This document shows positions 1 through 9,589 of a stretch of 64,000 nt of DNA, one piece after another (positions within the stretch are counted from its first letter, which is position 1; each line of letters opens with the position of its first letter). The notes beneath the pieces were generated by a model. It saw nothing but the letters and a program-made list of their open reading frames with translations, did not search any database and was not told the DNA's origin. The DNA is taken from the NCBI GenBank assembly GCA_021272315.1, contig JAJSLI010000021.1, positions 1 through 64,000 on the forward strand, written 5' to 3'. The translations under genes and the position numbers were made by a program. This DNA comes from Methylacidiphilales bacterium (GTDB taxonomy: Bacteria; Verrucomicrobiota; Verrucomicrobiia; Methylacidiphilales; UBA1321).

Positions 1-369
1 GGGTTCAACGAGCCGACGGGGTCGCTGAATTCGCGCACCTGGATCAAGATTTTGTCGGAGAAGACGCTCAAGGACAACGCAGCCCATTTCCGGACGCCGG
101 AAGAGCAGCCCCGGCATGTGGTGAGCATGGGGATTGGCACGATTTTGGAAGCGAAGCATTGCGTGGTGCTGGCCTGCGGCGCCCAGAAGAGCAGCGCGGT
201 GAAGGCGATGATCGAGGGGCCGGTCGCGTCGATGTGTCCGGCGTCGGCGCTGCAGCTCCACCCGCGCACCACGGTGATCGCGGACGCGGCGGCGGCGGCG
301 CGGCTCGACCATCCGGAGCATTACCGCTGGATCGAGCAGCACAAGCTCGATTGGCAGAAGTATGAGTAG
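1..369 (+). CDS. nagB: Glucosamine-6-phosphate deaminase (NagB), C-terminal part, truncated by window start
   Basis: Frame 1 open from base 1: GFNEPTGSLNSRTWIKILSEKTLKDNA...MGIGTILEAKHCVVLACGAQKSSAVKAMIEGPVASMCPASALQLHP, characteristic of NagB. Confidence 0.9.
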   Translation, partial: GFNEPTGSLNSRTWIKILSEKTLKDNAAHFRTPEEQPRHVVSMGIGTILEAKHCVVLACGAQKSSAVKAMIEGPVASMCPASALQLHPRTTVIADAAAAARLDHPEHYRWIEQHKLDWQKYE

Positions 370-399
370 TCCACCCTGTAGCGGCAACCACCGCTGCAG

Positions 400-900
400 T
401 TAAGAGCTGGCGCGGAGCTGGTCGATGAGCGGTCGGTCGGCCTCGGGAAATTGGAAATTGAGCAACTCGCCGGGGGCGACCCAGCGGAGGTCGGCGACTT
501 CGAGCTTCTGCGGTTCGCCGGAGAGGATGCTGACGGAGAAGAAATGGAGTCGCACGTCGCGGTCGGGGTAGGGATGGACGATGTAGTGAATTACGGGGCC
601 GATTTTGGTCTCGATGCCGACTTCCTCCTTGAGTTCGCGGTAAAGGGCCGTGGTGAGGTCTTCACCGGGATCGACTTTGCCGCCGGGAAATTCCCAGTAA
701 CCGCCGAGGGTATCGTCGGCCAGGCGCTGGGTGATGAGGAGGCGTCCGTCGTTGCGGCGAATGACCCCGGCGACGACGTCGATGGGCGGATGGGTGACGA
801 CGCGTTCGTGCGGAGGCACAAGATATCGGGGGGGTTTAAGGACTTTGCAGCGGAAGAAGGGCGCCGCGAGGGTCGATTCCGGCGACGCGGCTTCGGTCAT
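400..900 (-). CDS. NUDIX hydrolase (8-oxo-dGTP diphosphatase / MutT-like)
   Basis: Nudix box [25 protein letters not shown]; overlaps transaldolase stop by 4 bp. Confidence 0.9.
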   Translation of the reverse strand: MTEAASPESTLAAPFFRCKVLKPPRYLVPPHERVVTHPPIDVVAGVIRRNDGRLLITQRLADDTLGGYWEFPGGKVDPGEDLTTALYRELKEEVGIETKIGPVIHYIVHPYPDRDVRLHFFSVSILSGEPQKLEVADLRWVAPGELLNFQFPEADRPLIDQLRASS

Positions 901-1541
901 TTCTTGGCTTTCTCCCAGTCGGCCAGGAACTGCTTGAGGCCGCTGTCGGTGAGGGGGTGGTGAAGGAGCTGCTTGATGACTTTGAACGGCGAGGTGATGA
1001 CGTCGCTGCCGATGCGGGCCGCTTCCAGAAAGTGCATGGGCGAGCGGGCGCTGGCGGTGAGAATCTGGGTCTCGTAGCCGTAGTTGTCGTAGACGGTGCG
1101 GATGTCGCGGATGACCTGCATGCCGTCCGTGCTGATGTCGTCGAGCCGGCCGACGAACGGGCTGATGTAAGTTGCCCCGGCCTTGGCGGCGAGGAGCGCC
1201 TGCGGAGCGGTGAAACAGAGGGTGACGTTGGTCTTGATGCCTTTGGCGGTTAAAACCTTCACGGCCTTGAGGCCCTCGGCGATGAGGGGAACCTTGACCA
1301 CGATGTTTTTATGCCAAGTGGCGAGTTCTTCTCCCTCCTTGATGATTTCGGGCGCGGTAACGCTAACGACTTCGGCGCTGATCGGGCCGTCGACAATTTC
1401 GGTGATCTCCATGATGAGCTGCTTGAAGGGCTTGCCGCTTTTGGAGGCGAGAGTCGGGTTGGTGGTCACGCCGTCAATCAGGCCCATGTCATGGGCTTCG
1501 CGAATTTCGTTGGTATCACCGGTGTCGATAAAGATCTTCAT
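897..1541 (-). CDS. Transaldolase / fructose-6-phosphate aldolase family
   Basis: [37 protein letters not shown]...[15 protein letters not shown]. Confidence 0.92.
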   Translation of the reverse strand: MKIFIDTGDTNEIREAHDMGLIDGVTTNPTLASKSGKPFKQLIMEITEIVDGPISAEVVSVTAPEIIKEGEELATWHKNIVVKVPLIAEGLKAVKVLTAKGIKTNVTLCFTAPQALLAAKAGATYISPFVGRLDDISTDGMQVIRDIRTVYDNYGYETQILTASARSPMHFLEAARIGSDVITSPFKVIKQLLHHPLTDSGLKQFLADWEKAKK

Positions 1542-1598
1542 AATGAGCCCAATTTATCAGCAGATGGCGTTGAAACAACCGGGAAAATGAGTCTGCCA

Positions 1599-2336
1599 TT
1601 AAATCGTTACGATGGGGTTGTCATTTTTTGATCCCTGACGCCAGCTTTCCAGAGACCCTTTGAGGCGACCGAGGGCTTGGCAGTGGAGTTGCGAGACGCG
1701 GGCAGGGGTGACGGCAAGAATGGCGGCGACATGGCGCAGAAGGACATTTTGGAGGTAGTGGAGGACGATGACCGTGGCCTCGGATTTCGGCAGTTTGCCG
1801 ATGCATTTGAGGAGGGTACGGCGGTCCTCGGCACTGACCATGGCTTGGTCGGGCCGCAGGTCGTGGGGGTTGGGAAGGCGCTCGGCGAGGGAGAGGCTTT
1901 CCTCGCCGTTGAGGTTTTCGTTTGTTTCGTCAAAGGAAACGAGCTTGCGGATCTGAATTTGGGTCTGAAAAGTGGCGAATTCGCCGGGCTCGATGCCAAG
2001 GGCGGTGGCAAGTTCGGTGTTGGTGGGCTTGCGGTCGAGTTGGCCGGTAAGGTGGGAAGTTGCGCATCTCATACGCCGCCGGTTCTTATGAATAGAACGG
2101 GGAGCCCAGTCCCATCGGCGTAACTCATCGAGCATGGCGCCACGGATGCGAACAGCGCAGAATCCGCGGAAGGAAGTGCCCTTGGAGACGTCATAGCGGT
2201 CTGCAGCCCTGATGTAACCGAGCAGGCCTGCACTCTGGAGATCATCCTGATCGAGATGGCGGGAAAGTTTGGCGGCGCAGACCCGGGCAAAACCTTGGGC
2301 CCAAGGAAGAAATTCCAATAGAAGGTCATAACTCAT
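1599..2336 (-). CDS. RNA polymerase sigma factor, sigma-28 / FliA-WhiG type
   Basis: Region 2-like DQDDLQSAGLLGYIRAADRYDVSKGTSFRGFCAVRIRGAMLDELRRWDWAPRS; C-terminal region 4 HTH. Confidence 0.88.
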   Translation of the reverse strand: MSYDLLLEFLPWAQGFARVCAAKLSRHLDQDDLQSAGLLGYIRAADRYDVSKGTSFRGFCAVRIRGAMLDELRRWDWAPRSIHKNRRRMRCATSHLTGQLDRKPTNTELATALGIEPGEFATFQTQIQIRKLVSFDETNENLNGEESLSLAERLPNPHDLRPDQAMVSAEDRRTLLKCIGKLPKSEATVIVLHYLQNVLLRHVAAILAVTPARVSQLHCQALGRLKGSLESWRQGSKNDNPIVTI

Positions 2337-2360
2337 ATGTGTTACTTATGTAACACATAT
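2335..2360. promoter_or_regulatory. Perfect 11-4-11 inverted repeat over the sigma-factor start codon
   Basis: ATATGTGTTAC-TTAT-GTAACACATAT; start codon complement (cat) is at 2334-2336. Confidence 0.7.
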
Positions 2361-2543
2361 CGTGATACGTCAACGAAAAAGTGACGTTATGAGATGAGAC
2401 GCGTACGCTCAGGGTGCAAGGGGCTTTTTTCTCGCTCTTAGCGTAGCCTGAGTCTATTTTTGAGGTCGCAAAGCCTTGGCGCAAAAAAGTTTCGCGTAAC
2501 CTTTGGGCATGGCCGGCGTCTACCCGTTCAAGATAAGAGAAAC

Positions 2544-3674
2544 ATGTCACGACGCTCGCGCTTTTTTATTTTTGTGATGGTTGCGGCGGCTTGGCCGGGG
2601 GCGTTTCTTTTTGCGCAAGACGATACGGGCGCCGAGGGGTTTCATTTCAACGGGCCGGGGAAGGTCTGTCCGCAAATCGTTTCGTTGGTGGAGCGGACGG
2701 GCGGCCGGGTCGATTGGGGCGTCAACAACCTGATTGCCTACGACCAGATCGATCCGGAGGACCGGCGGTTCCAGGTCTGGGTGATGGCGCCGGACGGTTC
2801 CGGCAAGCGCAATGTTTCCAGCCTGAACTCGACGCTGGCGGCGATCGACGCGGGCAACCCGGTTTGGCATCCGTCGGGAAATTATCTTGTTTTAGAGGCG
2901 GCGGACATGCAGGCGCCGGATTGGGCGGCGACCAAGCCCGCGGTGTACAAGCGGATCACCAATCCGGGCGCGGGCTACAACAACGATCTGTGGCTGATCT
3001 CGACCGACGGCGCGCACGCGGCGTGGCTGTCGCAACTTAACCCGGGCCAGGGTGTGCTGCACCCCCGCTTTTCGCACGCGGGCGACCAGTTGCTATGGGG
3101 TGAATTGGAATCGACGAACCCGCAGAAGTGGGTGATGAAAGTGGGCAAGTTCCGGGTCGGCTCCGACGGGCCGCACCTGACCGACGTGCGGACACTCGAC
3201 CCGTTGAATAACGCGTTTTACGAGACGGACGATTTCTCGCCCGATGATAAAAAGATTCTTTTCGCGACCACAAAAACGGCGGGCGATTTCAAGCACATGA
3301 GCATCGTCGAGATGGACCTGGCTTCGGGTGCGACGAGGGAACTCACCGGCTCGGATGAGGGAAACGAGCACGCCAATTATTCCCCCGACGGGTCGAAGAT
3401 CATCTGGGCTTCGAGCCGGGACATTCCGCAAAACGATGCGCTAAAAATAACCCGCAACGATTATTGGATCATGAATGCCGACGGGTCGGATAAAAAGCGG
3501 CTGACCTTTTTTAACCAGCCGGGCGCGCCCGAGTACCGGGCCTCATTCAACATCGCGTCCGACATGAGCTGGGCGCCGGACGGGAAGGCATTCGTGGCCT
3601 ATCTGCAACTGCGCACCACGGGCGAAGCGGCGAATGATTTCACAGGCTCGATCCTGCGGATCACGCTGCCTTAG
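2544..3674 (+). CDS. TolB-like WD40/PD40 beta-propeller secreted protein
   Basis: Signal peptide MSRRSRFFIFVMVAAAWPGAFLFAQ; PD40-like repeats (HANYSPDGSKIIWASSRD, DMSWAPDGKAFVAY). ORF track opens at 2460; ATG at 2544 preferred for the signal peptide. Confidence 0.8.
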   Translation: MSRRSRFFIFVMVAAAWPGAFLFAQDDTGAEGFHFNGPGKVCPQIVSLVERTGGRVDWGVNNLIAYDQIDPEDRRFQVWVMAPDGSGKRNVSSLNSTLAAIDAGNPVWHPSGNYLVLEAADMQAPDWAATKPAVYKRITNPGAGYNNDLWLISTDGAHAAWLSQLNPGQGVLHPRFSHAGDQLLWGELESTNPQKWVMKVGKFRVGSDGPHLTDVRTLDPLNNAFYETDDFSPDDKKILFATTKTAGDFKHMSIVEMDLASGATRELTGSDEGNEHANYSPDGSKIIWASSRDIPQNDALKITRNDYWIMNADGSDKKRLTFFNQPGAPEYRASFNIASDMSWAPDGKAFVAYLQLRTTGEAANDFTGSILRITLP

Positions 3675-3734
3675 CCGGCTTCTCGCATTGACCTGCCCGG
3701 CGGAATGGGCGAATTTGTCCGGGTTCAGGCCAAT

Positions 3735-3821
3735 GGACGAGTGGCAGAGTGGTTGAATGCGGCTGACTTGAAATCAGCTTTACCCTCGCGGGTAACGTGG
3801 GTTCGAATCCTACCTCGTCCG
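3735..3821 (+). tRNA. tRNA-Ser (anticodon TGA)
   Basis: Acceptor GGACGAG/CTCGTCC, anticodon arm CTGACTTGAAATCAG, long variable arm, T arm GGGTTCGAATCC. Confidence 0.93.
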
Positions 3822-3906
3822 CTTTTTTGCAAGTTAACATGCGGCAACCGCCGTAGATTTTTTTCCAAGGCTTGTCCTGTACCCTTGCTTTTGTATCGTA
3901 ACCTTT

Positions 3907-5472
3907 GTGTATAACTCGAGAAAGACCGGGTTCGCGGTTGTTTTCATTAAATCACTCGTCATCTTTGCTGCTTTGGCAATTCCAGGGCATCTGCTTGCGA
4001 CCGATGCCGCCAAGGACGCATCACCGCTAACGGTTGGGCACGGTTCCGGCCTTCCTGCCCTGAAAGTTGAAGGAAACCTCCTCGTGGCCAATGGCCGGCC
4101 CATTCGTTTGCGTGGCATCAACTGGGGTTGGTGGCATCTGTGCGGAACCCGGTACTCCGAAACCGACATGCAACACTTGGCCCAGTGGGGAGCCAACACG
4201 GTCCGGCTCGCGTTTTCGTACAACGACCTTGAGACCGACGACAATCCCGCTGTCTGGAAGGAAGACGGCTTTAAGCAATTCGACGACGTTGCGCAATGGG
4301 CGAAGCGTTATGGCCTTTATGTTATTTTGGATATGCACGTCACGCCAGGAGGCCAAAGCCCGCAGCCCTACTGTGCGGGCGGACGCAACAGCCTCTGGAC
4401 GGATGCGAGTGAGCAGTCGCGGTTCATCGCCCTCTGGAGCGAGATCGCCCGGCGCTACCGCAACCGGCCGGAGGTCGCCGCCTATGAATTGCTGAACGAG
4501 CCGGGCTCGGGTCAAAAGACGCCGGAATTACTCCACAGTATTGATCAGCGGGCCATCACCGCCATCCGGGCCGTGGACCCGAATAAGATCATCGTGGTCG
4601 GAGGCGACGTTGGATCGGGGCCGGATCAGCTCACCGAAGCGATGAAATTTTCCGACAATAATATCCTCTACACCTTCCATTGGTACTTGGGAGCGGGTGG
4701 CAACGAGGATTTTGTCAGCGAAGTAAAACAGGATTCGGGAATTGCGGGCACTCACGACTGGGTTAAAATCGAGAAAACCGTCCAAGTTCCGCCCGGCGCG
4801 GACCACATGAGCGTCGTCGTTCGATCGACCCGCAACTTCGGATCGGCCTGGTTTGATGACGTCGAGGTGGACGATGCCTCGGGAAAAGTCCTGCAATCTT
4901 ATGGCTTTGACCAAGGCACGCAGGGTTACCATCCCGAGGCTCTACCGGAAACCATGTCCTTCGATCCTTCGATGGGACACGACAAACCCGGAAGCCTCAA
5001 AGTGCACGCATCAACCGAATTCAATGACTGGGCCGGCTGGGTGAGCAAGCGCCTGCCCGTTGAGCCGGGCCAGTCCTATCACGTCTCCACCTGGGTGAAG
5101 CTCGATCAAGCCACGGGAGACACTTTTCTGAACGTGCAATTCTTCAGGGTCAAAACACAACTCGATCTCGATGCGTTTCAAAAGAAAATCATCCCCGCCG
5201 TCGACTTCGCCAAAAAATTCAACGTCCCGGTCTGGGTGGGCGAATTCGGCTGCGATGCCTCAAATCCGGATCTTCAACCCAAGTGGGTAAACGCCTGCAT
5301 TTCGCTCTTTGAAAAGAACGGTTTTAGCTGGACCTATTGGAACGACAGGTCAACCGCCTCTCCGGCGGGGATGGATTTGCAGTCCGAACATGCAGACGGC
5401 AGCGACTATCCGGTGAACGAGCGCCTCCTGGCGGTGTTTCGCGCCGGCTGGGCCCTGAATCAACCCTTCTGA
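3907..5472 (+). CDS. Glycoside hydrolase family 5-like (cellulase fold) secreted protein with an internal carbohydrate-binding-like insert
   Basis: RLRGINWGWW...GANTVRLAFSYNDLE...YELLNEPGSG...ILYTFHWY...VWVGEFGC...GFSWTYWND; GTG start, hydrophobic N-terminus. Confidence 0.82.
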   Translation: MYNSRKTGFAVVFIKSLVIFAALAIPGHLLATDAAKDASPLTVGHGSGLPALKVEGNLLVANGRPIRLRGINWGWWHLCGTRYSETDMQHLAQWGANTVRLAFSYNDLETDDNPAVWKEDGFKQFDDVAQWAKRYGLYVILDMHVTPGGQSPQPYCAGGRNSLWTDASEQSRFIALWSEIARRYRNRPEVAAYELLNEPGSGQKTPELLHSIDQRAITAIRAVDPNKIIVVGGDVGSGPDQLTEAMKFSDNNILYTFHWYLGAGGNEDFVSEVKQDSGIAGTHDWVKIEKTVQVPPGADHMSVVVRSTRNFGSAWFDDVEVDDASGKVLQSYGFDQGTQGYHPEALPETMSFDPSMGHDKPGSLKVHASTEFNDWAGWVSKRLPVEPGQSYHVSTWVKLDQATGDTFLNVQFFRVKTQLDLDAFQKKIIPAVDFAKKFNVPVWVGEFGCDASNPDLQPKWVNACISLFEKNGFSWTYWNDRSTASPAGMDLQSEHADGSDYPVNERLLAVFRAGWALNQPF

Positions 5473-5566
5473 AGCGCCGAAATGCTTCCAGGTTCTTCTT
5501 TTTGTGTTTGAGCGAAGAACCAACGGCAAGCCTTGCGTCGGTTAACAAATCTGTTATTTCTCCTGC

Positions 5567-6115
5567 ATGCGCCCCTTGTTTGGCGGCCTCATCGCCGCAG
5601 CCTCTTTCGTACTCACCGCCATGAACCTTTTCGCCACTCCCGTTGAGTCTCTCTATGAACTCAAGGTCAACTCCCTCGACGGTCAGCCCGTCGATCTCGG
5701 CCAGTACAAGGGTCACGTCGTGCTGGTGGTCAATGTCGCCTCAAAGTGCGGCTTCACGCCCCAGTATGCCGGCCTGGAAAAACTTTACCTCGATTACAAG
5801 GACAAGGGTTTTTTCATTCTCGGTTTCCCGTCGAACGATTTTGGCCATCAGGAGCCGGGCACGCCCGAGGAGATTGCGGCTTTTTGCACCAGCAAATACA
5901 ACGTCACGTTTCCGATGTTTGAGAAAGTTGTGACCAAGGGCGACGGACAATCGCCGGTCTATCAATTTCTCACCACCGGATTCCCCGCGCCGACTTGGAA
6001 CTTCTGCAAGTATCTCGTTGATCCCAACGGCAAAGTGCTCAAGGAGTTTCCCAGCAAGGTGAAACCAGATGACAAGGAATTGACCGACGCAATTGACGCT
6101 GCGTTGAAGGGGTGA
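5567..6115 (+). CDS. Glutathione peroxidase family (Cys-type) with signal peptide
   Basis: NVASKCGFTPQYAGLEKLY...GFPSNDFGHQEPGTPEEIAAFC...FPMFEKV. Confidence 0.92.
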   Translation: MRPLFGGLIAAASFVLTAMNLFATPVESLYELKVNSLDGQPVDLGQYKGHVVLVVNVASKCGFTPQYAGLEKLYLDYKDKGFFILGFPSNDFGHQEPGTPEEIAAFCTSKYNVTFPMFEKVVTKGDGQSPVYQFLTTGFPAPTWNFCKYLVDPNGKVLKEFPSKVKPDDKELTDAIDAALKG

Positions 6116-6165
6116 AGGGATGGGTATTCATCCAATAGGGGTGAATATATTCCCGGGGCAACCGG

Positions 6166-6963
6166 CTATTCCTTCTGCGACAGGACCTGTTGATTGCTTG
6201 TTTCCAGCGCCTCGACTTTTTCACGCAACAATTTCATTTCTTCGAGCACCAGCTTGAGTTCAGAATCTTCCTCTTTTTGCATTTTTTGCATGGGTTCAAG
6301 AAAGACGGTGGCGATGTAAGCCGTGATGCAGCCAAAGAGGCAAACGCCGGTGGCCATCAGGAAAAGCGCGACGGCGCGTCCGCCCTCGGTCACGGGATAT
6401 TTTTCGCAGGAGACCGTGGTGATGGTGCTGAAGGACCACCAAAGCGCGTCTTCCGATGTTTTGATGTTTGAATCGGGCGAGAAGGTTTCAAAATTCAGTA
6501 CAGCGATGGCCGAGAAAACCGCGACCAGAAAGGAAACGAGAATGACCGAAATCACTCCGGTCCGGGCCCGGTGCCGAAAGAGAAAGTGCGCGATGATTTT
6601 GGTGGAGCGGAAAGCGCGGAGAATGCGGAACATCCGGATGATTCGAAGCAAGCGTATGTGGTTGGAGGCGGGCAGGAATAGAATTGGAATGCTGGAAATA
6701 AAATCGATCCAGCCCCACTTCATAAATTCGAGCTTGGAGGGCGCTTTCCAGAGCCGAAAAAAGAAATCCCATAAAAAGAAAACGCAGACGACCAAATCCA
6801 TTCCATCGAGAATTTCGTTTGTTTCCGGTGAGAGATCACGGACGAAGGTTTGAATGGCAAAAACGATGAGGACGTAAACGGAAAGAATCAGAATGATGAT
6901 CTGAAGCATGCCGGGTTCATCGGACTCCTTGTTTGCGACCGCTTCGTTTTCTGGTTCGGGCAT
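6166..6963 (-). CDS. Voltage-gated-like ion channel / ion transporter, C-terminal coiled coil
   Basis: S4-like RLLRIIRMFRILRAFRSTK; pore region WWSFSTITTVSCEKYPVTEGGR; further TM helix after the pore. Confidence 0.85.
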   Translation of the reverse strand: MPEPENEAVANKESDEPGMLQIIILILSVYVLIVFAIQTFVRDLSPETNEILDGMDLVVCVFFLWDFFFRLWKAPSKLEFMKWGWIDFISSIPILFLPASNHIRLLRIIRMFRILRAFRSTKIIAHFLFRHRARTGVISVILVSFLVAVFSAIAVLNFETFSPDSNIKTSEDALWWSFSTITTVSCEKYPVTEGGRAVALFLMATGVCLFGCITAYIATVFLEPMQKMQKEEDSELKLVLEEMKLLREKVEALETSNQQVLSQKE

Positions 6964-7167
6964 AATCGGAAGTTTTTAGACAAGAGCCGTTTGAACTGTG
7001 ATGCAAACAGGTGACGTTCTGGTGTCATTTCGACTAAGCGGTCGGATGCAGGGCAATGAACCGGCTTCCGTTTCAACGACGGGGATTGTCACAAAATTGG
7101 CACGGTACAGTCGTTGACGACCGGCTCGGTTTCACGTTGGCTTTATGGAATTATCCAAAGGAGGCCC

Positions 7168-7818
7168 ATGTTATTTTCGGAACAAACTCCAGCCAGTGAT
7201 CGCAACGGAATCAACTCCGGGTTTCCTCAAGGTACAAGCCACACGCTGCGGGAGATTCTCGAGGCTAACCGCGCCTATGCTGAAAATTTTGGCGATAAAG
7301 CCAGGCTGATCGGCGCGCCCCGCCGCCGCATGGCGATTTTAACCTGCATGGATGCGAGGATGGATCCCGCCAAGTTCAGCGGACTAAACGAGGGCGATGC
7401 CCATGTTATTCGCAATGCGGGCGGGCGGGCCAGCGACGATGCCATCCGCTCGCTCGTTGTGTCGTGCAAGTTAATGGGCACAACCGATTGGTTCGTCATA
7501 CACCACAGCGGCTGCGGCATGCAGTCCTACACCGATGACGAAATCAGGCATTTGCTTGGACTGGATACCGATGAGCATCCCGAAGGCAGCAAGTGGCATG
7601 ATGTCAAAAAAAGCGCCCAAACGCCGGCCGATATTCATTGGCTGACCTTCAGTGACCTGGTGCAAAGCATCGTTGATGATGTCAAACGCATCCGCCAACA
7701 TCCGCTCGTGCCACCCTCGGTGGCGATTTGCGGCTACATCTACCACATACATCACGGCATGCTGGAGCCCGTGCCCGAGGCGAATCGGATCGGAGCGCCG
7801 CAGATGGAGCCAGCCTAG
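7168..7818 (+). CDS. Beta-class carbonic anhydrase
   Basis: LTCMDARMD...HVIRNAGGRASDDAIRSLVVS...VIHHSGCGM; SD AAAGGAGG upstream of ATG 7168 (ORF track opens at 7114). Confidence 0.9.
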   Translation: MLFSEQTPASDRNGINSGFPQGTSHTLREILEANRAYAENFGDKARLIGAPRRRMAILTCMDARMDPAKFSGLNEGDAHVIRNAGGRASDDAIRSLVVSCKLMGTTDWFVIHHSGCGMQSYTDDEIRHLLGLDTDEHPEGSKWHDVKKSAQTPADIHWLTFSDLVQSIVDDVKRIRQHPLVPPSVAICGYIYHIHHGMLEPVPEANRIGAPQMEPA

Positions 7819-8183
7819 GTTTGGTGATGGGGTTCGTGGCCGGACTTGGCCCGCTTGCTTGGTGTTCTGTCTTTTGTAAAACCGGTTTGTTGCAAAATGT
7901 GCAAAAAGCTTTCGCGTAGAAGAGCCCGTTTCTTGTTGGAAAAAAGCATCTTCGCCCAGAAGGGCGCGGACCCAAATATGGTGACGCGGTGGGGCGCAAA
8001 CCAGACCTCCCATTTCACCGGATGAGTCGTGACGTGGAGCAGGTGGTCGTTTCCCCTGTCCCACTCATGGGAGGTGGGCCACTTCGACCTCGGCGCATTT
8101 TTCTTCAGGAATTGATCGAGAGCTTTGCGCCTGGGGGCGGTCAGCGGATGCTCAATATTGAATTCGTAAATTTTTTCTTTCAT
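7815..8183 (-). CDS. Conserved-looking hypothetical protein
   Basis: 122-aa ORF with Cys-free, basic/aromatic composition; tail-to-tail with carbonic anhydrase. Confidence 0.55.
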   Translation of the reverse strand: MKEKIYEFNIEHPLTAPRRKALDQFLKKNAPRSKWPTSHEWDRGNDHLLHVTTHPVKWEVWFAPHRVTIFGSAPFWAKMLFSNKKRALLRESFLHILQQTGFTKDRTPSKRAKSGHEPHHQT

Positions 8184-8237
8184 CGACGAAAAGTCATTAC
8201 CCGTCGTGCAGCCGGGAGATGGAAGGACGAATATGGA

Positions 8238-8645
8238 CTAACCGCCAAAGGTGCCGGTGGCGAGGGGTGCTTCCGCTTTGGTGACAACAACCGGCTTGCG
8301 GCGTGAAACCTTGCGCTTGGGCGAGGGACGGACCCTTGAAAACCCGGCATGCTGGCCATTGCGACGAGAGATCGGTGGGGCGAACGCTTCGCCGGGTTGC
8401 GTTGCTTTCGCCGTGCTGTGGCGGCGCGCGCGGGTACGCGAGGGCTTTGTTTCCGCATACATCGCTTCGGTGGCGAAATCCTCCACACCGGCAGCGGAAA
8501 GAAAATCACCCAAGTCGGCCATTTGGAGACCAAACTTTTCAAGAAGCGGTCCTATTTTTTTGCGCAGCTTTCCCCAATTCGCGCCAACAGCAACACCCGC
8601 TCCAAAGGCAATTAATCCGGTAAGAACAACGTCACGTCTAGGCAT
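8238..8645 (-). CDS. Small protein with N-terminal GxxxG hydrophobic helix and basic, Ala/Arg/Lys-rich tail (YtxH/DUF-like)
   Basis: MPRRDVVLTGLIAFGAGVAVGANWGKLRKKIGPLLEKFG...RRKPVVVTKAEAPLA. Confidence 0.65.
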   Translation of the reverse strand: MPRRDVVLTGLIAFGAGVAVGANWGKLRKKIGPLLEKFGLQMADLGDFLSAAGVEDFATEAMYAETKPSRTRARRHSTAKATQPGEAFAPPISRRNGQHAGFSRVRPSPKRKVSRRKPVVVTKAEAPLATGTFGG

Positions 8646-8773
8646 GGCGAAAGGATTGTGGGTTCATCCGCTTCATGGCAATCCTAATCGAGGCAAGGTA
8701 GTGTTACATTTCCGTGACAAGATCCGGGATGCACTTGACTTGAATGCCGCTCCACCCAACCTGATCAATAACT

Positions 8774-9499
8774 ATGACTGCCGCAGCTCTTCCCGGTAAT
8801 ATCCTCGTTCTACCCAGGACGGCCACTCGCTCCCGTAAGAAGGCACCTGCTAAAAGCGCGACTGCCGCCCGATCCGGGGCCAGACGCGCGGGGAAAACCG
8901 AGGTCCGTGCGGTGCGCACGTCTAAAATTTTGCGCGATCTCTTGGAAAAAAACCCGGACAAAAGTTTTACCGTGCAAAAGATCGTCGATTCCATCGGGGG
9001 CTCCTCCTCCTTCGGCACCTCCCTGCTGGTTTCTTCCATTCCGGAAGTCCTGCCAATCCCGATACCCGGTATTTTTGCCATAGTCGTCATTCCCACCGGG
9101 ATCATCTCGGCGCAGATGATCGCAGGTAATAAACAGCTCAAGCTGCCCAAGTTTATTTTAAAGCGCACCATTCACCGCAAGGCCTTGGCTACCGCCATCC
9201 ATGCCATTCTCCCTTTTTTGGAAAAGACCGAGAAATACGTCAAACCGCGCTGGCAATGGGCGGTGCATCCGGCGTCCCGGCGATTTATCGGTGCGTTCAT
9301 CCTCCTGCTGGCGGCGGCCATGGCCCTGCCGGTCCCTTGGACCAACATGCCGCTGGCCATTTCCATCTTTATCATCGCGCTTGGTCTCATCGAGAAGGAT
9401 GGCATGATGATCACTCTGGGCATTTTGATAGGATTAGCATCATTGGCTTTTCTTGGGGGAATCATTTGGGGAGCGTTATCGCTATTTAGCATGCTTTAA
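8774..9499 (+). CDS. ExoD-like exopolysaccharide synthesis family membrane protein with a basic N-terminal extension
   Basis: VQKIVDSIGGSSSFGTSLLVSSIPEVLPIPIPGIFAIVVIPTGIISAQMIAG and C-terminal TM helices. Confidence 0.8.
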   Translation: MTAAALPGNILVLPRTATRSRKKAPAKSATAARSGARRAGKTEVRAVRTSKILRDLLEKNPDKSFTVQKIVDSIGGSSSFGTSLLVSSIPEVLPIPIPGIFAIVVIPTGIISAQMIAGNKQLKLPKFILKRTIHRKALATAIHAILPFLEKTEKYVKPRWQWAVHPASRRFIGAFILLLAAAMALPVPWTNMPLAISIFIIALGLIEKDGMMITLGILIGLASLAFLGGIIWGALSLFSML

Positions 9500-9589
9500 G
9501 TTTGGGGCAGGTTTGAGCAGGCGGGAATGTCATCTCTTTGTTACACTACATTCCTTGTTAGTTTTGCCGTGTTCGCCTAGGTAATCTGC

